From assembly GCA_024742275.1 (NCBI GenBank), contig JANSYS010000003.1:1-64000 (forward strand): a DNA stretch of 64,000 nt, written 5' to 3'. Made by a program: the position numbers and the translations under genes. The notes under the pieces are model-generated. The model saw nothing but the letters and a program-made list of their open reading frames with translations. It had not been told where the DNA came from and did no database searches. This document shows positions 44,007 through 52,602 of the stretch, piece after piece. Position 1 is the first letter of the stretch. Each line of letters starts with the position of its first letter. The DNA comes from Alphaproteobacteria bacterium. Lineage in GTDB: Bacteria; Pseudomonadota; Alphaproteobacteria; Thalassobaculales; Thalassobaculaceae.

Positions 44007-45056
44007 TCAGAACCGGATCTGCACCTTCATCGCCTGACGCCGGTCGGCGGCCGTGCGGAAAGCCTGCATTGCCTCCTCCATCGCGAAACTGTGGCTGAGC
44101 AACGGGCCGGTATCGATCCGGCCCGAGGCCAGCAGCGCCACGGCCGTCGGAAACTCCCGAGCGAAGCGGAACGAGCTCTTCAGGGTCAGTTCCTTCACCA
44201 TCACGAAATCGGCCGGGATGGTGACTTTCGGATCGGCGTAGGTACCGACCTGAACCAGTGTCCCGCCCGGCGCCAGGGCGTCGAGACAGCTCCGCATAGC
44301 GTGCGGGTTGCCGGAACACTCGAAGGCCACGTCGAACCGGCCGCGCGGATGCGCCGGGTCGGTCAACCCGTCCGGCGCGGCCGCCACGTTGATCGCCTGG
44401 CTCGCGCCCAGCGCCTCGGCCGCTTTCAGCGGCTCGTCCATGACATCCGTGATCACCGTTTCGACGGCCCCGCCGAGCCGCGCGACCGTGAGGCACAAGG
44501 CACCGATCGGGCCCGCGCCGGTGACCAGCACCCTCCGCCCCAGCAGCGGCCCGGCGTGGCTCGCCGCGTGCAGGCAGACCGACAGGGGCTCGGCCAGCGC
44601 CGCCACCCCTGGATCGGTCCCCGCCGGGACGGGAACGCATTGCCGCGCCGGCGCGACATAGGTCTCGGCGAACAGGCCCTGCACATGCGGGAAGCGGCGC
44701 GACGAGCCGAGGAAAATCATGTCGGCGCAGAGGTTCTCCCGCCCGGTACGGCAGTAGTGGCAGGCGCCGCAGGGGTGGCTCGGGTTGATCGCCACCGGAT
44801 CGCCGACCGCCAGCCCCCCGAATTCAGCCTCGACGCCGGGTCCGATCTCGGCGATCCGTCCGGCCGCCTCGTGGCCCAGCACGAAGGGCTCGCGCACGGG
44901 GAAGTCGCCCATCCGCGCGTGGTGGAAATAGTGCAGATCCGACCCGCAGATACCGCCGGCCTCGACCCGCACCCGCACCTCGCCTTCCGCCAGCGGGCGT
45001 TCCTCCCGCGTTTCGACCCTCAGATCCTCGATACCGTGCAGAACGGTGGCGCGCAT
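44007..45056 (-). CDS. Zinc-dependent alcohol/polyol dehydrogenase (L-idonate 5-dehydrogenase-like)
   Basis: A 349-residue medium-chain dehydrogenase. The catalytic-zinc residues are in GGICGSDLHYFHHARMG and LGHEAAGRI (Cys, His-Glu), the structural zinc cysteines in HPCGACHYCRTGRENLC, and the nucleotide fold in VLVTGAGPIGALCL. The DLHYFHH and SSFRF elements resemble L-idonate 5-dehydrogenase and sorbitol dehydrogenase. The oxidised substrate is probably a sugar acid or polyol. It lies 10 bases after the isocitrate-lyase-family gene, in one leftward operon. Confidence 0.85.
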   Translation of the reverse strand: MRATVLHGIEDLRVETREERPLAEGEVRVRVEAGGICGSDLHYFHHARMGDFPVREPFVLGHEAAGRIAEIGPGVEAEFGGLAVGDPVAINPSHPCGACHYCRTGRENLCADMIFLGSSRRFPHVQGLFAETYVAPARQCVPVPAGTDPGVAALAEPLSVCLHAASHAGPLLGRRVLVTGAGPIGALCLTVARLGGAVETVITDVMDEPLKAAEALGASQAINVAAAPDGLTDPAHPRGRFDVAFECSGNPHAMRSCLDALAPGGTLVQVGTYADPKVTIPADFVMVKELTLKSSFRFAREFPTAVALLASGRIDTGPLLSHSFAMEEAMQAFRTAADRRQAMKVQIRF

Positions 45057-45066
45057 GGCCCGGCTC

Positions 45067-45948
45067 CTATTCGGCGGCTTCGGCGGGGGCTTCCAGGTCG
45101 GCGTGATCGCGCTCGAACTGCCAAACGTCCTCGAAACCCATGGCCTTGGAGAAGGTCATGAAGTCGGCGATCGGCACCTCGAGGTCGGTAGAGGCGCCGG
45201 TGCGCTTCAGGGTCCCGTAGACCGAGTTCAGCGCATGGCCGACGGCGAGGAACCCGGCCGCCGGATAGATCGCGATCTGGTAGCCGATCTCGGCATACTG
45301 CTCGGCGGTGAGCACCGGGGTCTTGCCGCCCTCGACCACGTTGACGAGCAGCGGCAGGTCGAAGCGCTTGCCGATGATCTCCATCTCCTCGACCGATTCC
45401 GGCGCCTCGACGAACAGGATGTCGGCCCCCGCCTCGGCAAAGGCGTCGGCCCGGCGCAGGGCCTCGTCCAGGCCGTGGGCGGTGCGGGCGTCGGTGCGTG
45501 CGATGATCAGGAAATCGGCGCTGTCCCGCGCCTCGGCCGCGACCTTGATCTTGGCCGCCGCCTGGTCGATCGGGATGACCTTGCGGTTCGGGGTGTGGCC
45601 GCATTTCTTCGGGAATTCCTGGTCCTCGAGCTGGATCGCGGCGGCGCCCGCCCGCTCGTAGCCCTTGACCGTGTGATCGACGTTGAGCAGCCCGCCATAG
45701 CCGGTGTCGCCGTCGCAGATCAGCGGGGCGGAGGACAGCTCGGAGAGCGTGCGCACCCGCTCCACCATGTCCCGGTAGGAGGCGAGGCCGGCATCCGGCA
45801 GTCCCAGGTGGGAGGCCACCGTGCCGTAGCCGGTCATGTAGAGCGCGTCGAAGCCCATGGCATCGGCGAGCCGGACCGACACCCCGTCGAACACGCCGGG
45901 CGCGGTGAGGATCTTGCCCTTCTGGAACTTGCTCTTGAGGCTGGCCAT
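45067..45948 (-). CDS. Isocitrate lyase/PEP mutase family protein
   Basis: A 293-residue enzyme of the family holding 2-methylisocitrate lyase, oxaloacetate decarboxylase and carboxyPEP mutase. The phosphate/metal region CDGDTGYGG, QLEDQEFPKKCGH (catalytic Lys-Lys-Cys-Gly-His loop) and ARTDAR are present. KKCGH is typical of lyase members, so C-C cleavage or decarboxylation is more likely than phosphonate chemistry. The ATG at 45948 follows GGGAGGA at good spacing and is preferred over an ATG nine codons upstream. Its partner dehydrogenase suggests sugar-acid catabolism. Confidence 0.85.
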   Translation of the reverse strand: MASLKSKFQKGKILTAPGVFDGVSVRLADAMGFDALYMTGYGTVASHLGLPDAGLASYRDMVERVRTLSELSSAPLICDGDTGYGGLLNVDHTVKGYERAGAAAIQLEDQEFPKKCGHTPNRKVIPIDQAAAKIKVAAEARDSADFLIIARTDARTAHGLDEALRRADAFAEAGADILFVEAPESVEEMEIIGKRFDLPLLVNVVEGGKTPVLTAEQYAEIGYQIAIYPAAGFLAVGHALNSVYGTLKRTGASTDLEVPIADFMTFSKAMGFEDVWQFERDHADLEAPAEAAE

Positions 45949-46091
45949 CCTATTCGTCCTCCCGTGGATTTTCATTGCCGGGAGGGTAATCCGAGCCGGG
46001 CCGGGATCAAAGATGCCGATTTTTTCGCAGTTTCCCAAACCCGACGGCACAACTATTCTGTGTAACGCGATTGATTTGGGAGAGAGTATCC

Positions 46092-46649
46092 ATGCGCCTT
46101 TCGGCAGTGCGCCTGTTGTCGATGCTGGTTGCCTTGCTTGTTCTCGCAGCGGCGCCCGCCAGTGCCGACATACGATGGAGCCAGGACAAGAATGGCGCGC
46201 AGACGGTTTTCATGGGTGACGGAAACCGTTGGCAGTTCAAGGAACCGGCCCACCTCCGCGTCAACCTGAACGCCAACGGCGCCGGTCGATCCGAATGGAT
46301 ACGATGGAACACCGCGGCATCGGACCAGGCCACTGTGACCATCAACAGGCAGACCGGAAGGGGTTTTCGCTATCAGAGCGTGCTCGACTATTTCGACGAA
46401 GATCCAGGGAAGCGCGGCGCGAAGCGGAAGGGCGAATTAATGTCAGTAGCGACCTCCAAGGGGATCGTGAAAGCCGTTTCCTTCGACCTCTCCTACAAAG
46501 GATATGACCGCGACTGCATTTACTTTTCAGTCGAAGGCAATAGTCGTCGAGTATTGCTGAAAGGCCATCTCTGCGAAGAGCGAGACGGTACGACACCGAT
46601 AGAAGCGGTGAGAGATTTCGTCGAGGCACTGGAGTTTCGCCCCGAGTGA
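46092..46649 (+). CDS. Hypothetical secreted protein
   Basis: A 185-residue protein with a strong signal peptide (MRLSAVRLLSMLVALLVL..., cleavage near ASADIRW). The mature part is beta-rich and has two cysteines (DRDCIYFS and GHLCEERD) that could form a disulfide in the periplasm. I recognise no family. GGGAGAG precedes the ATG, and the gene looks less GC-rich than its neighbours. It is divergent from the isocitrate-lyase-family operon and convergent with the SDHAF4-like gene. Confidence 0.7.
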   Translation: MRLSAVRLLSMLVALLVLAAAPASADIRWSQDKNGAQTVFMGDGNRWQFKEPAHLRVNLNANGAGRSEWIRWNTAASDQATVTINRQTGRGFRYQSVLDYFDEDPGKRGAKRKGELMSVATSKGIVKAVSFDLSYKGYDRDCIYFSVEGNSRRVLLKGHLCEERDGTTPIEAVRDFVEALEFRPE

Positions 46650-46686
46650 CGGCCGCAAACCGGCGCCCGTGCGATGGAACAGTGCA

Positions 46687-46705
46687 CCCCGGAATAAATC
46701 CGGGG
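46687..46705. terminator. Hairpin between convergent genes, possible terminator
   Basis: CCCCGGA-ATAAA-TCCGGGG is a perfect 7-bp stem with a 5-base loop, lying between the stops of two convergent genes. There is no long T run on either side, so termination is only inferred from position. Confidence 0.4.
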
Positions 46706-46736
46706 AGTGGTAGAGAGATATGGGGAGATACGCGGT

Positions 46737-46997
46737 TCAGAAGTCCGTCGTGCGGCCCTTGTGTTCCCAGTCGCCGAAGCGGGTCGGCTCCGGGCCGTCG
46801 TAGCCGCCGCGCTCGGGCGGCAGGTCCTTGGCGGCGGCGCGCGGGTCGAGCTGCGGCGGCACCGTCACCTCCTCGCCGGGGGCCGGGATCCGCCGGGTCG
46901 CCTTGGCGGTCTTGGCGGGATCTTTCGACGCGTCGCCCGGCGCATCCCTCGACTGGGGCACCTGGACTTCGCGGAACTGGGGGTGCTTGTCGCTCAT
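46737..46997 (-). CDS. DUF1674 / succinate dehydrogenase assembly factor 4 (SDHAF4-like)
   Basis: An 86-residue protein whose C-terminus carries the diagnostic [20 protein letters not shown] followed by RTTDF. This DUF1674 motif is shared with mitochondrial SDHAF4, which protects the flavinylated SdhA subunit during complex II assembly. The first half is variable and basic, as usual. The ATG at 46997 is chosen because longer starts in this frame read into the htpX gene. It is divergent from htpX. Confidence 0.85.
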   Translation of the reverse strand: MSDKHPQFREVQVPQSRDAPGDASKDPAKTAKATRRIPAPGEEVTVPPQLDPRAAAKDLPPERGGYDGPEPTRFGDWEHKGRTTDF

Positions 46998-47106
46998 ACG
47001 CTGCGATATAGACCGCCCGGCCCGCTTCGACCAGATCTTGAAGCCGCTACGCCGCCCCCACACATGCAGGTCCGGTTTCGGCACAATCGCCAAGGAGTGT
47101 GCAGGC

Positions 47107-47973
47107 ATGGTCCGGGTCAGCCTGATGATCGCCGCGCTGACGGCGCTGTTCATGGGCGTCGGCTTTCTGCTCGGCGGCAGCGGCGGCATGATGATCGCGC
47201 TGCTGCTGGCCGGCGGCATGAACCTGTTCGCCTATTGGAACTCCGACAAGATGGTCCTTCGGATGCACGGGGCGCGCGAGATCTCCCGGGCCGAGCTTCC
47301 CTGGTTCCACGACATGATCGCCCAGATGGCCGCGCGCGCCGGGCTGCCCATGCCGAAGGTCTACCTGATCGACCAGGACCAGCCGAACGCCTTCGCCACC
47401 GGCCGCAACCCGGAGAACGCCGCCGTCGCCGCCACCACCGGCCTGCTGCGCACTCTCTCCCACGAGGAGATCGCCGGGGTGATGGCGCACGAGCTGGCCC
47501 ATGTGCAGAACCGCGACACCCTGATCATGACGATCACCGCGACCATCGCCGGTGCGATATCCATGCTGGCCAACATGGCCATGTGGAGCTCGTTCCTCGG
47601 CGGCAACCGCAACAATCCGATGGGCATCGTCGGGGTGCTGGCCATGACCATCCTGGCACCTCTCGCCGCGAGCCTGGTGCAGATGGCGATCAGCCGGGTC
47701 CGGGAATACGACGCCGACCGGCTGGGTGCGGAGATCTGCGGCCGCCCGCTCTGGCTCGCCTCGGCGCTGCAGAAGCTGGAGGACGGGGCGCGGCGGATCG
47801 ACAACCACGCCGCCGAGAACAACCCGGCGACGGCGCATATGTTCATCGTGAATCCGCTGCACGCCCACGCGGTTGACGGGCTGTTCTCGACCCACCCGCC
47901 GATGCGCGAGCGGATCGCCCGGCTGCGCGCCATGGCCGGCGAGGAGACGCCCCGGCGCGGGCCGTGGGGATAG
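47107..47973 (+). CDS. htpX: Zinc metalloprotease HtpX
   Basis: A 288-residue inner-membrane M48 protease that degrades misfolded membrane proteins with FtsH. Two N-terminal membrane segments are followed by the zinc site [12 protein letters not shown] (HExxH), a second pair of membrane segments (around residues 145-195), and the third-ligand region [13 protein letters not shown]. The C-terminal [13 protein letters not shown] matches the family. The start codes for [11 protein letters not shown] and avoids the antisense SDHAF4-like gene. Confidence 0.95.
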   Translation: MVRVSLMIAALTALFMGVGFLLGGSGGMMIALLLAGGMNLFAYWNSDKMVLRMHGAREISRAELPWFHDMIAQMAARAGLPMPKVYLIDQDQPNAFATGRNPENAAVAATTGLLRTLSHEEIAGVMAHELAHVQNRDTLIMTITATIAGAISMLANMAMWSSFLGGNRNNPMGIVGVLAMTILAPLAASLVQMAISRVREYDADRLGAEICGRPLWLASALQKLEDGARRIDNHAAENNPATAHMFIVNPLHAHAVDGLFSTHPPMRERIARLRAMAGEETPRRGPWG

Positions 47974-48051
47974 GGGGAGCCCCCCCCTTCTCCGCCGTCC
48001 TCACTCTGCTCCGTCATCCTGAACCGCCACCCCTTCTGAACCACCGCCCCT

Positions 48052-48127
48052 CGTCATCCTGACGCAAGTCAGGATCAACACTCAGTCGGCGCAGGCGGCT
48101 CGGTCCTGACGTGCGTCAGGACGACGG
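48052..48127. repeat. Palindromic intergenic repeat, copy 2
   Basis: Similar to the element at 43918: CGTCATCCTGACGCAAGTCAGG on one side and CCTGACGTGCGTCAGGACGACG on the other, each arm itself a palindrome, with a diverged centre of about 27 bases. A partial arm (CCGTCATCCTGA) occurs at 48011, suggesting a decayed neighbouring copy. It lies between the convergent htpX and pcaD-like genes. Confidence 0.78.
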
Positions 48128-48134
48128 GACTTTC

Positions 48135-48920
48135 CTATTCCTTGCCCAGGAAGCCGAGCACGGCGGCGTCGAACAGGTCTGGCTGCTCGATGTTCGACAG
48201 GTGCGCCGCGTCCGGCAGGATTTCCAGCGAGGCCCCCTTGATCCGCTTCTGGATCTCGCGGGCGGCGTCGGGCGTGGTGCCGGGATCGTCGGCACCGACC
48301 ACGACCAGCGTCGGCGCCGTGATCGCCTGGATCGTCTCGCGCTGATCCATGCCCTGGATCGCCCGGCAGCAGCCCACGAAACCGGCGACCGGCGTGTTCA
48401 GGATCATTTCCCGCACCTTGTCGACGGCTTCCGGATCGCTCTTCTGAAAGGGCTCGGTGAACCAGCGCATGATGGTCGCGTCGACCACGCCCTCCATGCC
48501 GTCCGCCTGGGCCGTCTTGATCCGGCCTTCCCACATCTCCGGCGGCCCCATGTAACAGGCCGTGTCGCAGAGAACGAGCCGATCGACCCGCTGCGGATAC
48601 AGTGTGGCGAGCCGTTGGCCGACCATCCCGCCCTTGGACAGGCCGCAATAATCCGTCCGGTCGATCCCGAGATGGTCGAGCAGGCCGACCGCGTCCTCGA
48701 CCAGGGTCTCGATGCTGTAGGCGCCCGCCGGCGCCTCGGACTTGCCGTGGCCGCGGCTGTCGTAGCGGACCACCCGATACCGTGTCTCGAAGGCCGGCAT
48801 CTGCGGATCCCACATGTGGAGCGTCGAGGCCAAAGAATTGGAGAACAGGATCGGCGGGCCGTCTTCCAGGCCGGAAATCTCGTAGTACAGATCGATGCCG
48901 TTGATCTTGGCCGTCGGCAT
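48135..48920 (-). CDS. Alpha/beta hydrolase, 3-oxoadipate enol-lactonase-like
   Basis: A 261-residue alpha/beta hydrolase of the PcaD type, which opens the enol-lactone in the beta-ketoadipate pathway. The nucleophile elbow is CGLSKGGMVG, the acid is in VVGADDPGTTP, and the histidine in DAAHLSNIEQPDLF. The N-terminal FSNSLASTLHMWDPQMP gives the oxyanion region seen in 3-oxoadipate enol-lactonases. No other pca genes are nearby, so another ester or lactone substrate is possible. It is divergent from the Lon-like gene with about 150 gene-free bases between. Confidence 0.82.
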   Translation of the reverse strand: MPTAKINGIDLYYEISGLEDGPPILFSNSLASTLHMWDPQMPAFETRYRVVRYDSRGHGKSEAPAGAYSIETLVEDAVGLLDHLGIDRTDYCGLSKGGMVGQRLATLYPQRVDRLVLCDTACYMGPPEMWEGRIKTAQADGMEGVVDATIMRWFTEPFQKSDPEAVDKVREMILNTPVAGFVGCCRAIQGMDQRETIQAITAPTLVVVGADDPGTTPDAAREIQKRIKGASLEILPDAAHLSNIEQPDLFDAAVLGFLGKE

Positions 48921-49071
48921 GGCTCACTCCCCGATAAGGATGAATCGAAAGTCCCGGCTGGTCGCGTGGGCGCGCGGTCGGGTCATTACACCCGCCGGAT
49001 CAAGCGGCGTCGACCCTCGACATCGACCGCCCGGGGGTGTCGAATGTTGCGCACCCAGCACGAGGCCCGCG

Positions 49072-51492
49072 ATGCCCCCCTCCGCCCTCCCCGTCGATGC
49101 GCTCTACCGCCACAGCGACCTGTCAACGCTCGGCTTTCGGACGACGAAGGAGCTGGAACCGGTCGAAACGCTGATCGGCCAGGATCGAGCGCTGGAGGCG
49201 GTGCGCTTCGCCGCCCGCATGCGGGCCCGCGGCTACAACCTCTTCGTCATCGGACCGAAGGGATCGGGCAAGCACGCGGCGGTTCAGGGCTATCTGGGCG
49301 ACCGGGCGGAGCGGTTCCCGGCCGGCGACGACTGGGTCTATGTCAACGATTTCGACGACCCCCACCGGCCGATCGCCCTACGTCTTCCACCCGGTCGGGC
49401 GGGCGACCTGAACCGGCGGATCGAGAAGCTGATCGACGATCTCACAGCCTCGGTCGCCGCCGTGCTCGAGGGCGAGGACTACCGCACCCGGCGCGAGGCG
49501 ATCGACCGAGACTTCGCCACGCAAAACGAGAGTCTGTTCGAATCCGTCGCCTTGGCGGCGAAGAAAAAGGATCTCGTTCTGGTCCGGACCGAACAAGGCT
49601 TCGCCATCGCGCCGGAGGACGGCGGCAAACCGATGGCGCAGGAGAAGTTCAACGCCCTGCCCCAGGTGCGGCGCGAGCGCTTGCAGGAGGATATCGAGGC
49701 GATCCAGGTCCTGCTGCGCGATGCCCTGCACAAGGCGCCGCTGCTCGAACGCGACCGGCAGAAAGCCATCCGCGCCCTGAACGACTCCGTCGCCCGTTCC
49801 CTGGTCGACGAGGAGATCGCCGAGGTCCGGGAAGGGCTGGACGTATCGGCGGAACTGGATGCGTGGATCGCTTCGCTAAAGGAGGACCTTGTCGGCAACA
49901 TCCACCTGTTCGCCCAACCGGCAGACGGGCATAAACCACAGGGGCACAAACCACAGGGACAGAGCGATCCCAACGGGTCTACGGATCCATTGCGCCGGTT
50001 CCGGGTCAACGTCTTCGTCACCCACGACCCCACCGCCGGCGCCCCCGTGGTGATTGAGGATCATCCCACCCTCGGCCGGATCGTGGGACGGATCGAATAC
50101 CGGTCCCAGATGGGGTCGATGTTGACGGACTTCACCCTGATCCGCCCCGGCGCCCTGCACTGCGCCAATGGCGGCTATCTATTGATCGACGCCCTCAAAC
50201 TGCTCCAGCAACCGTTCGCCTGGGACGCCCTCAAACGGGCGCTCTACAACGCCCGGGTCTCGATCGAGAGCCCACAGGACGCGGCGACCACCGCCTTGGC
50301 GGTCTCGATCCAGCCGACTGACATCCCGCTCGCGGTCAAGGTCGTGCTGTTCGGCGACCAACGCCTGTACCACGCGCTGGCGGCGGCGGATCCGGACTTC
50401 GGCGATCTGTTCAAAGTCGCCGCCGATTTCGACGACATCATGGAGCGCGACGACGAGCACGACGCTCTGTACGCCCGACTGATCGCGACGATCCAGAAGA
50501 AGGAAACGCTGCGGCCGCTCGATCGGAAGGCGGTGGAACGGGTGATTGAGCACTGCTCCCGCATCGTCGAGGACAAGGACCGGGTCACGACACGGGTGGG
50601 GCTGGTCGCCGACCTGCTGCGCGAGGCCGACTATCAGGCCCGCGAGCGCGGCCACAAGACCGTCGTGCGCGACGACGTCGAGGCGGCACTCGAGGCCGCG
50701 CGCCGCCGCTCAGACCGGATCGAGCGCCGGATGCGCGAGCAGGTACTCCGAGAGACCATGCTGATCGACACCGAGGGCGGTGCCGTCGGCCAGGTGAACG
50801 GGTTGAGCGTGCTGCAGATCGGGACCCACGCCTTCGGCCGTCCGACCCGGATCACCGCCCGCGTGCGGACCGGCACCGGCCGGTTCGTCGATATCGAGCG
50901 CGAGGTCGAGCTGGGCGGACCGCTGCATTCGAAGGGCGTGCTGATCCTTCAAGGCTATCTCGGCGCCACCTACGCCACCGACGTGCCGGCATCGGTGCAG
51001 GCCAGCCTGGTCTTCGAGCAGTCCTACGGCGGCGTGGACGGCGACAGCGCCTCGTCGACCGAGCTCTATGCCCTGCTTTCGGCCTTGTCGGATGTACCGA
51101 TCCGCCAGGGTGTCGCGGTCACAGGGTCGGTGAACCAGATGGGCGAGGTCCAGGCAATCGGCGGGGTGAACGAGAAGATCGAGGGGTTCTTCGACATCTG
51201 CGCCGAGCGCGGCCTGACCGGCGATCAGGGTGTGCTGATCCCGGTCGCGAACACCCGGCACCTGATGCTGAAGCAGGAGGTCCGGGACGCTGTCAAGGAT
51301 GGCCGCTTCGGCATTTGGGCCGTGTCGACGATCGCCGAGGGGATCGAAATCCTTACCGGCGTCCCCGCCGGGGTGCGAGGCCCGGACGGGGACTTTCCGA
51401 AGGGCACGATCAACGCCCGGGTCGAGGCGCGCATGCGGGCCTTCGCCGAGGCCCGCCGGCGCTTCGCGGTGCATGCCGCGCCGGAGGCGTGA
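49072..51492 (+). CDS. Lon-like ATP-dependent protease (YcbZ/LonH type)
   Basis: An 806-residue AAA+ protease. The N-terminal AAA part has a P-loop FVIGPKGSGKHAAV (Lys-His instead of Lys-Ser/Thr, which this subfamily tolerates). The long helical insertion lies at about residues 110-270, followed by EDHPTLGRIVGRIEYRSQMG and GGYLLIDALKLLQ. The C-terminal Lon protease domain holds the catalytic serine in DGDSASSTEL and lysine in GGVNEKIEGFFD. A short repeat GHKPQGHKPQG (about residues 287-297) marks a flexible linker. The start at 49072 is chosen for its family match. Function: probably protein quality control or a stress role. Confidence 0.88.
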   Translation: MPPSALPVDALYRHSDLSTLGFRTTKELEPVETLIGQDRALEAVRFAARMRARGYNLFVIGPKGSGKHAAVQGYLGDRAERFPAGDDWVYVNDFDDPHRPIALRLPPGRAGDLNRRIEKLIDDLTASVAAVLEGEDYRTRREAIDRDFATQNESLFESVALAAKKKDLVLVRTEQGFAIAPEDGGKPMAQEKFNALPQVRRERLQEDIEAIQVLLRDALHKAPLLERDRQKAIRALNDSVARSLVDEEIAEVREGLDVSAELDAWIASLKEDLVGNIHLFAQPADGHKPQGHKPQGQSDPNGSTDPLRRFRVNVFVTHDPTAGAPVVIEDHPTLGRIVGRIEYRSQMGSMLTDFTLIRPGALHCANGGYLLIDALKLLQQPFAWDALKRALYNARVSIESPQDAATTALAVSIQPTDIPLAVKVVLFGDQRLYHALAAADPDFGDLFKVAADFDDIMERDDEHDALYARLIATIQKKETLRPLDRKAVERVIEHCSRIVEDKDRVTTRVGLVADLLREADYQARERGHKTVVRDDVEAALEAARRRSDRIERRMREQVLRETMLIDTEGGAVGQVNGLSVLQIGTHAFGRPTRITARVRTGTGRFVDIEREVELGGPLHSKGVLILQGYLGATYATDVPASVQASLVFEQSYGGVDGDSASSTELYALLSALSDVPIRQGVAVTGSVNQMGEVQAIGGVNEKIEGFFDICAERGLTGDQGVLIPVANTRHLMLKQEVRDAVKDGRFGIWAVSTIAEGIEILTGVPAGVRGPDGDFPKGTINARVEARMRAFAEARRRFAVHAAPEA

Positions 51493-51526
51493 GCCGCCCC
51501 GGCGCACGCGAAGGATCAGACGGAGG

Positions 51527-52147
51527 TCAAGCGGCGGGCTGGGGCCCGGTCCACTCGCTGACCACATCCTCGTAGGCAGGCCGGCCGCGCTCGGTCGGGG
51601 CTTCGGTCGGGGTGCCGATATAGATCATGCCGATGATGTCGGTCTCGGGAGTATGGCCGAGCGCCTGCTTCACCGCGGGATGGAAGGCAGGCCACTCGGT
51701 CAGCCATTGCGCGGCGAAGCCGCTGGCATGGGCCGCCACCAGGACGTTCTGGCAAAGCGCGCCGCCGGACATCCGCTGTTCGATCTCCGGGATCTTCGGG
51801 TGATGCGGGTCGAGCCGCGCGGTGACGACCAGCAGGATCGGGCTGCGCTGCGGGCGCAGGCGCTCTGCTTCGACCAAGCGGTCCTCGGCATCGGGATTGT
51901 CGGCCCGGTAGATCGATGCGAAGGCGTCTCCCAGGGCAGCCTGACCCTGCTTGTGCAGGACCTGAACACGCCACGGTCCAAGCTTCCCGTGATCGGGCAC
52001 CCGCAGGCCAGCGGCGATGATCTTCCGCAAGGTTTCGGCATCCGGACCCGGCTCGCCCAGATTCTTGGCCACCACCGACCGCCGGGTCAGCAGCAGGTCC
52101 ATCATCCCGGGAGACGCGGCGGCCGCGAAGGTTTCTGCGACAGACAT
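51527..52147 (-). CDS. Nitroreductase family protein
   Basis: A 206-residue FMN/flavin NAD(P)H oxidoreductase of the nitroreductase fold. Features are LLTRRSVVAKNLGEPGPD (FMN phosphate contact), LRVPDHGKLGPWRVQV, and the C-terminal TDIIGMIYIGTP. It resembles the YdjA-type branch (small, dimeric). Natural substrates are unknown. It is convergent with the Lon-like gene; the 205 bases to its right are a divergent gap toward the lipoprotein gene. Confidence 0.85.
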   Translation of the reverse strand: MSVAETFAAAASPGMMDLLLTRRSVVAKNLGEPGPDAETLRKIIAAGLRVPDHGKLGPWRVQVLHKQGQAALGDAFASIYRADNPDAEDRLVEAERLRPQRSPILLVVTARLDPHHPKIPEIEQRMSGGALCQNVLVAAHASGFAAQWLTEWPAFHPAVKQALGHTPETDIIGMIYIGTPTEAPTERGRPAYEDVVSEWTGPQPAA

Positions 52148-52352
52148 GTGAACTCGCTCCGATTTGGTGTGCCGCGTAGATAGGGTTCCCTACCCTCGCG
52201 GCAAAGGCCCAACCGCGCAAGACCGTTTTGCGAATGATTTGCAGTAAGGTTTTTGCGCTGGAAAAGAAAAGCATTTTATGTATTATCGCTGCAGCCGCCA
52301 GAACGGCGGTATCCGGCCCATCGGCTCCCGAAAAAAGTTCGGAGGAGAATCC

Positions 52353-52574
52353 GTGTTTCAGTCTTCACTCACGCGACTAAGCATCGCCGCCCTGCTCGTC
52401 GGCATGATGGGCGGCTGCAATCCTTATGTGTGGAGCGGCGCCGCCGTCGCGACGGTTCCCCAACTCACGACCGGGCGCAACGCCTTCTATCATATGAACA
52501 AGGCGTTCGGAAAAAGCTGCGCGGACTCGACCTACTTCGATCGGCCGCTCCACTGCGTCAACGAGCGCGACTGA
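52353..52574 (+). CDS. Small predicted lipoprotein
   Basis: A 73-residue protein starting at a GTG that follows GGAGGAG by 6 bases, a near-ideal ribosome binding site. This decides the start against an ATG 25 codons upstream. The N-terminus (SLTRLSIAALLVGMMGGC) ends in a lipobox-like GMMGGC, so the mature chain would be a lipid-anchored protein of about 50 residues (NPYVWSGAAVAT...). Two later cysteines (KSCADS and LHCVNE) could pair. No family recognised; the size recalls small outer-membrane or entericidin-like proteins. Confidence 0.65.
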   Translation: MFQSSLTRLSIAALLVGMMGGCNPYVWSGAAVATVPQLTTGRNAFYHMNKAFGKSCADSTYFDRPLHCVNERD

Positions 52575-52602
52575 TCGCCGCCCGACGCGGGTGCCACGCG
52601 GA

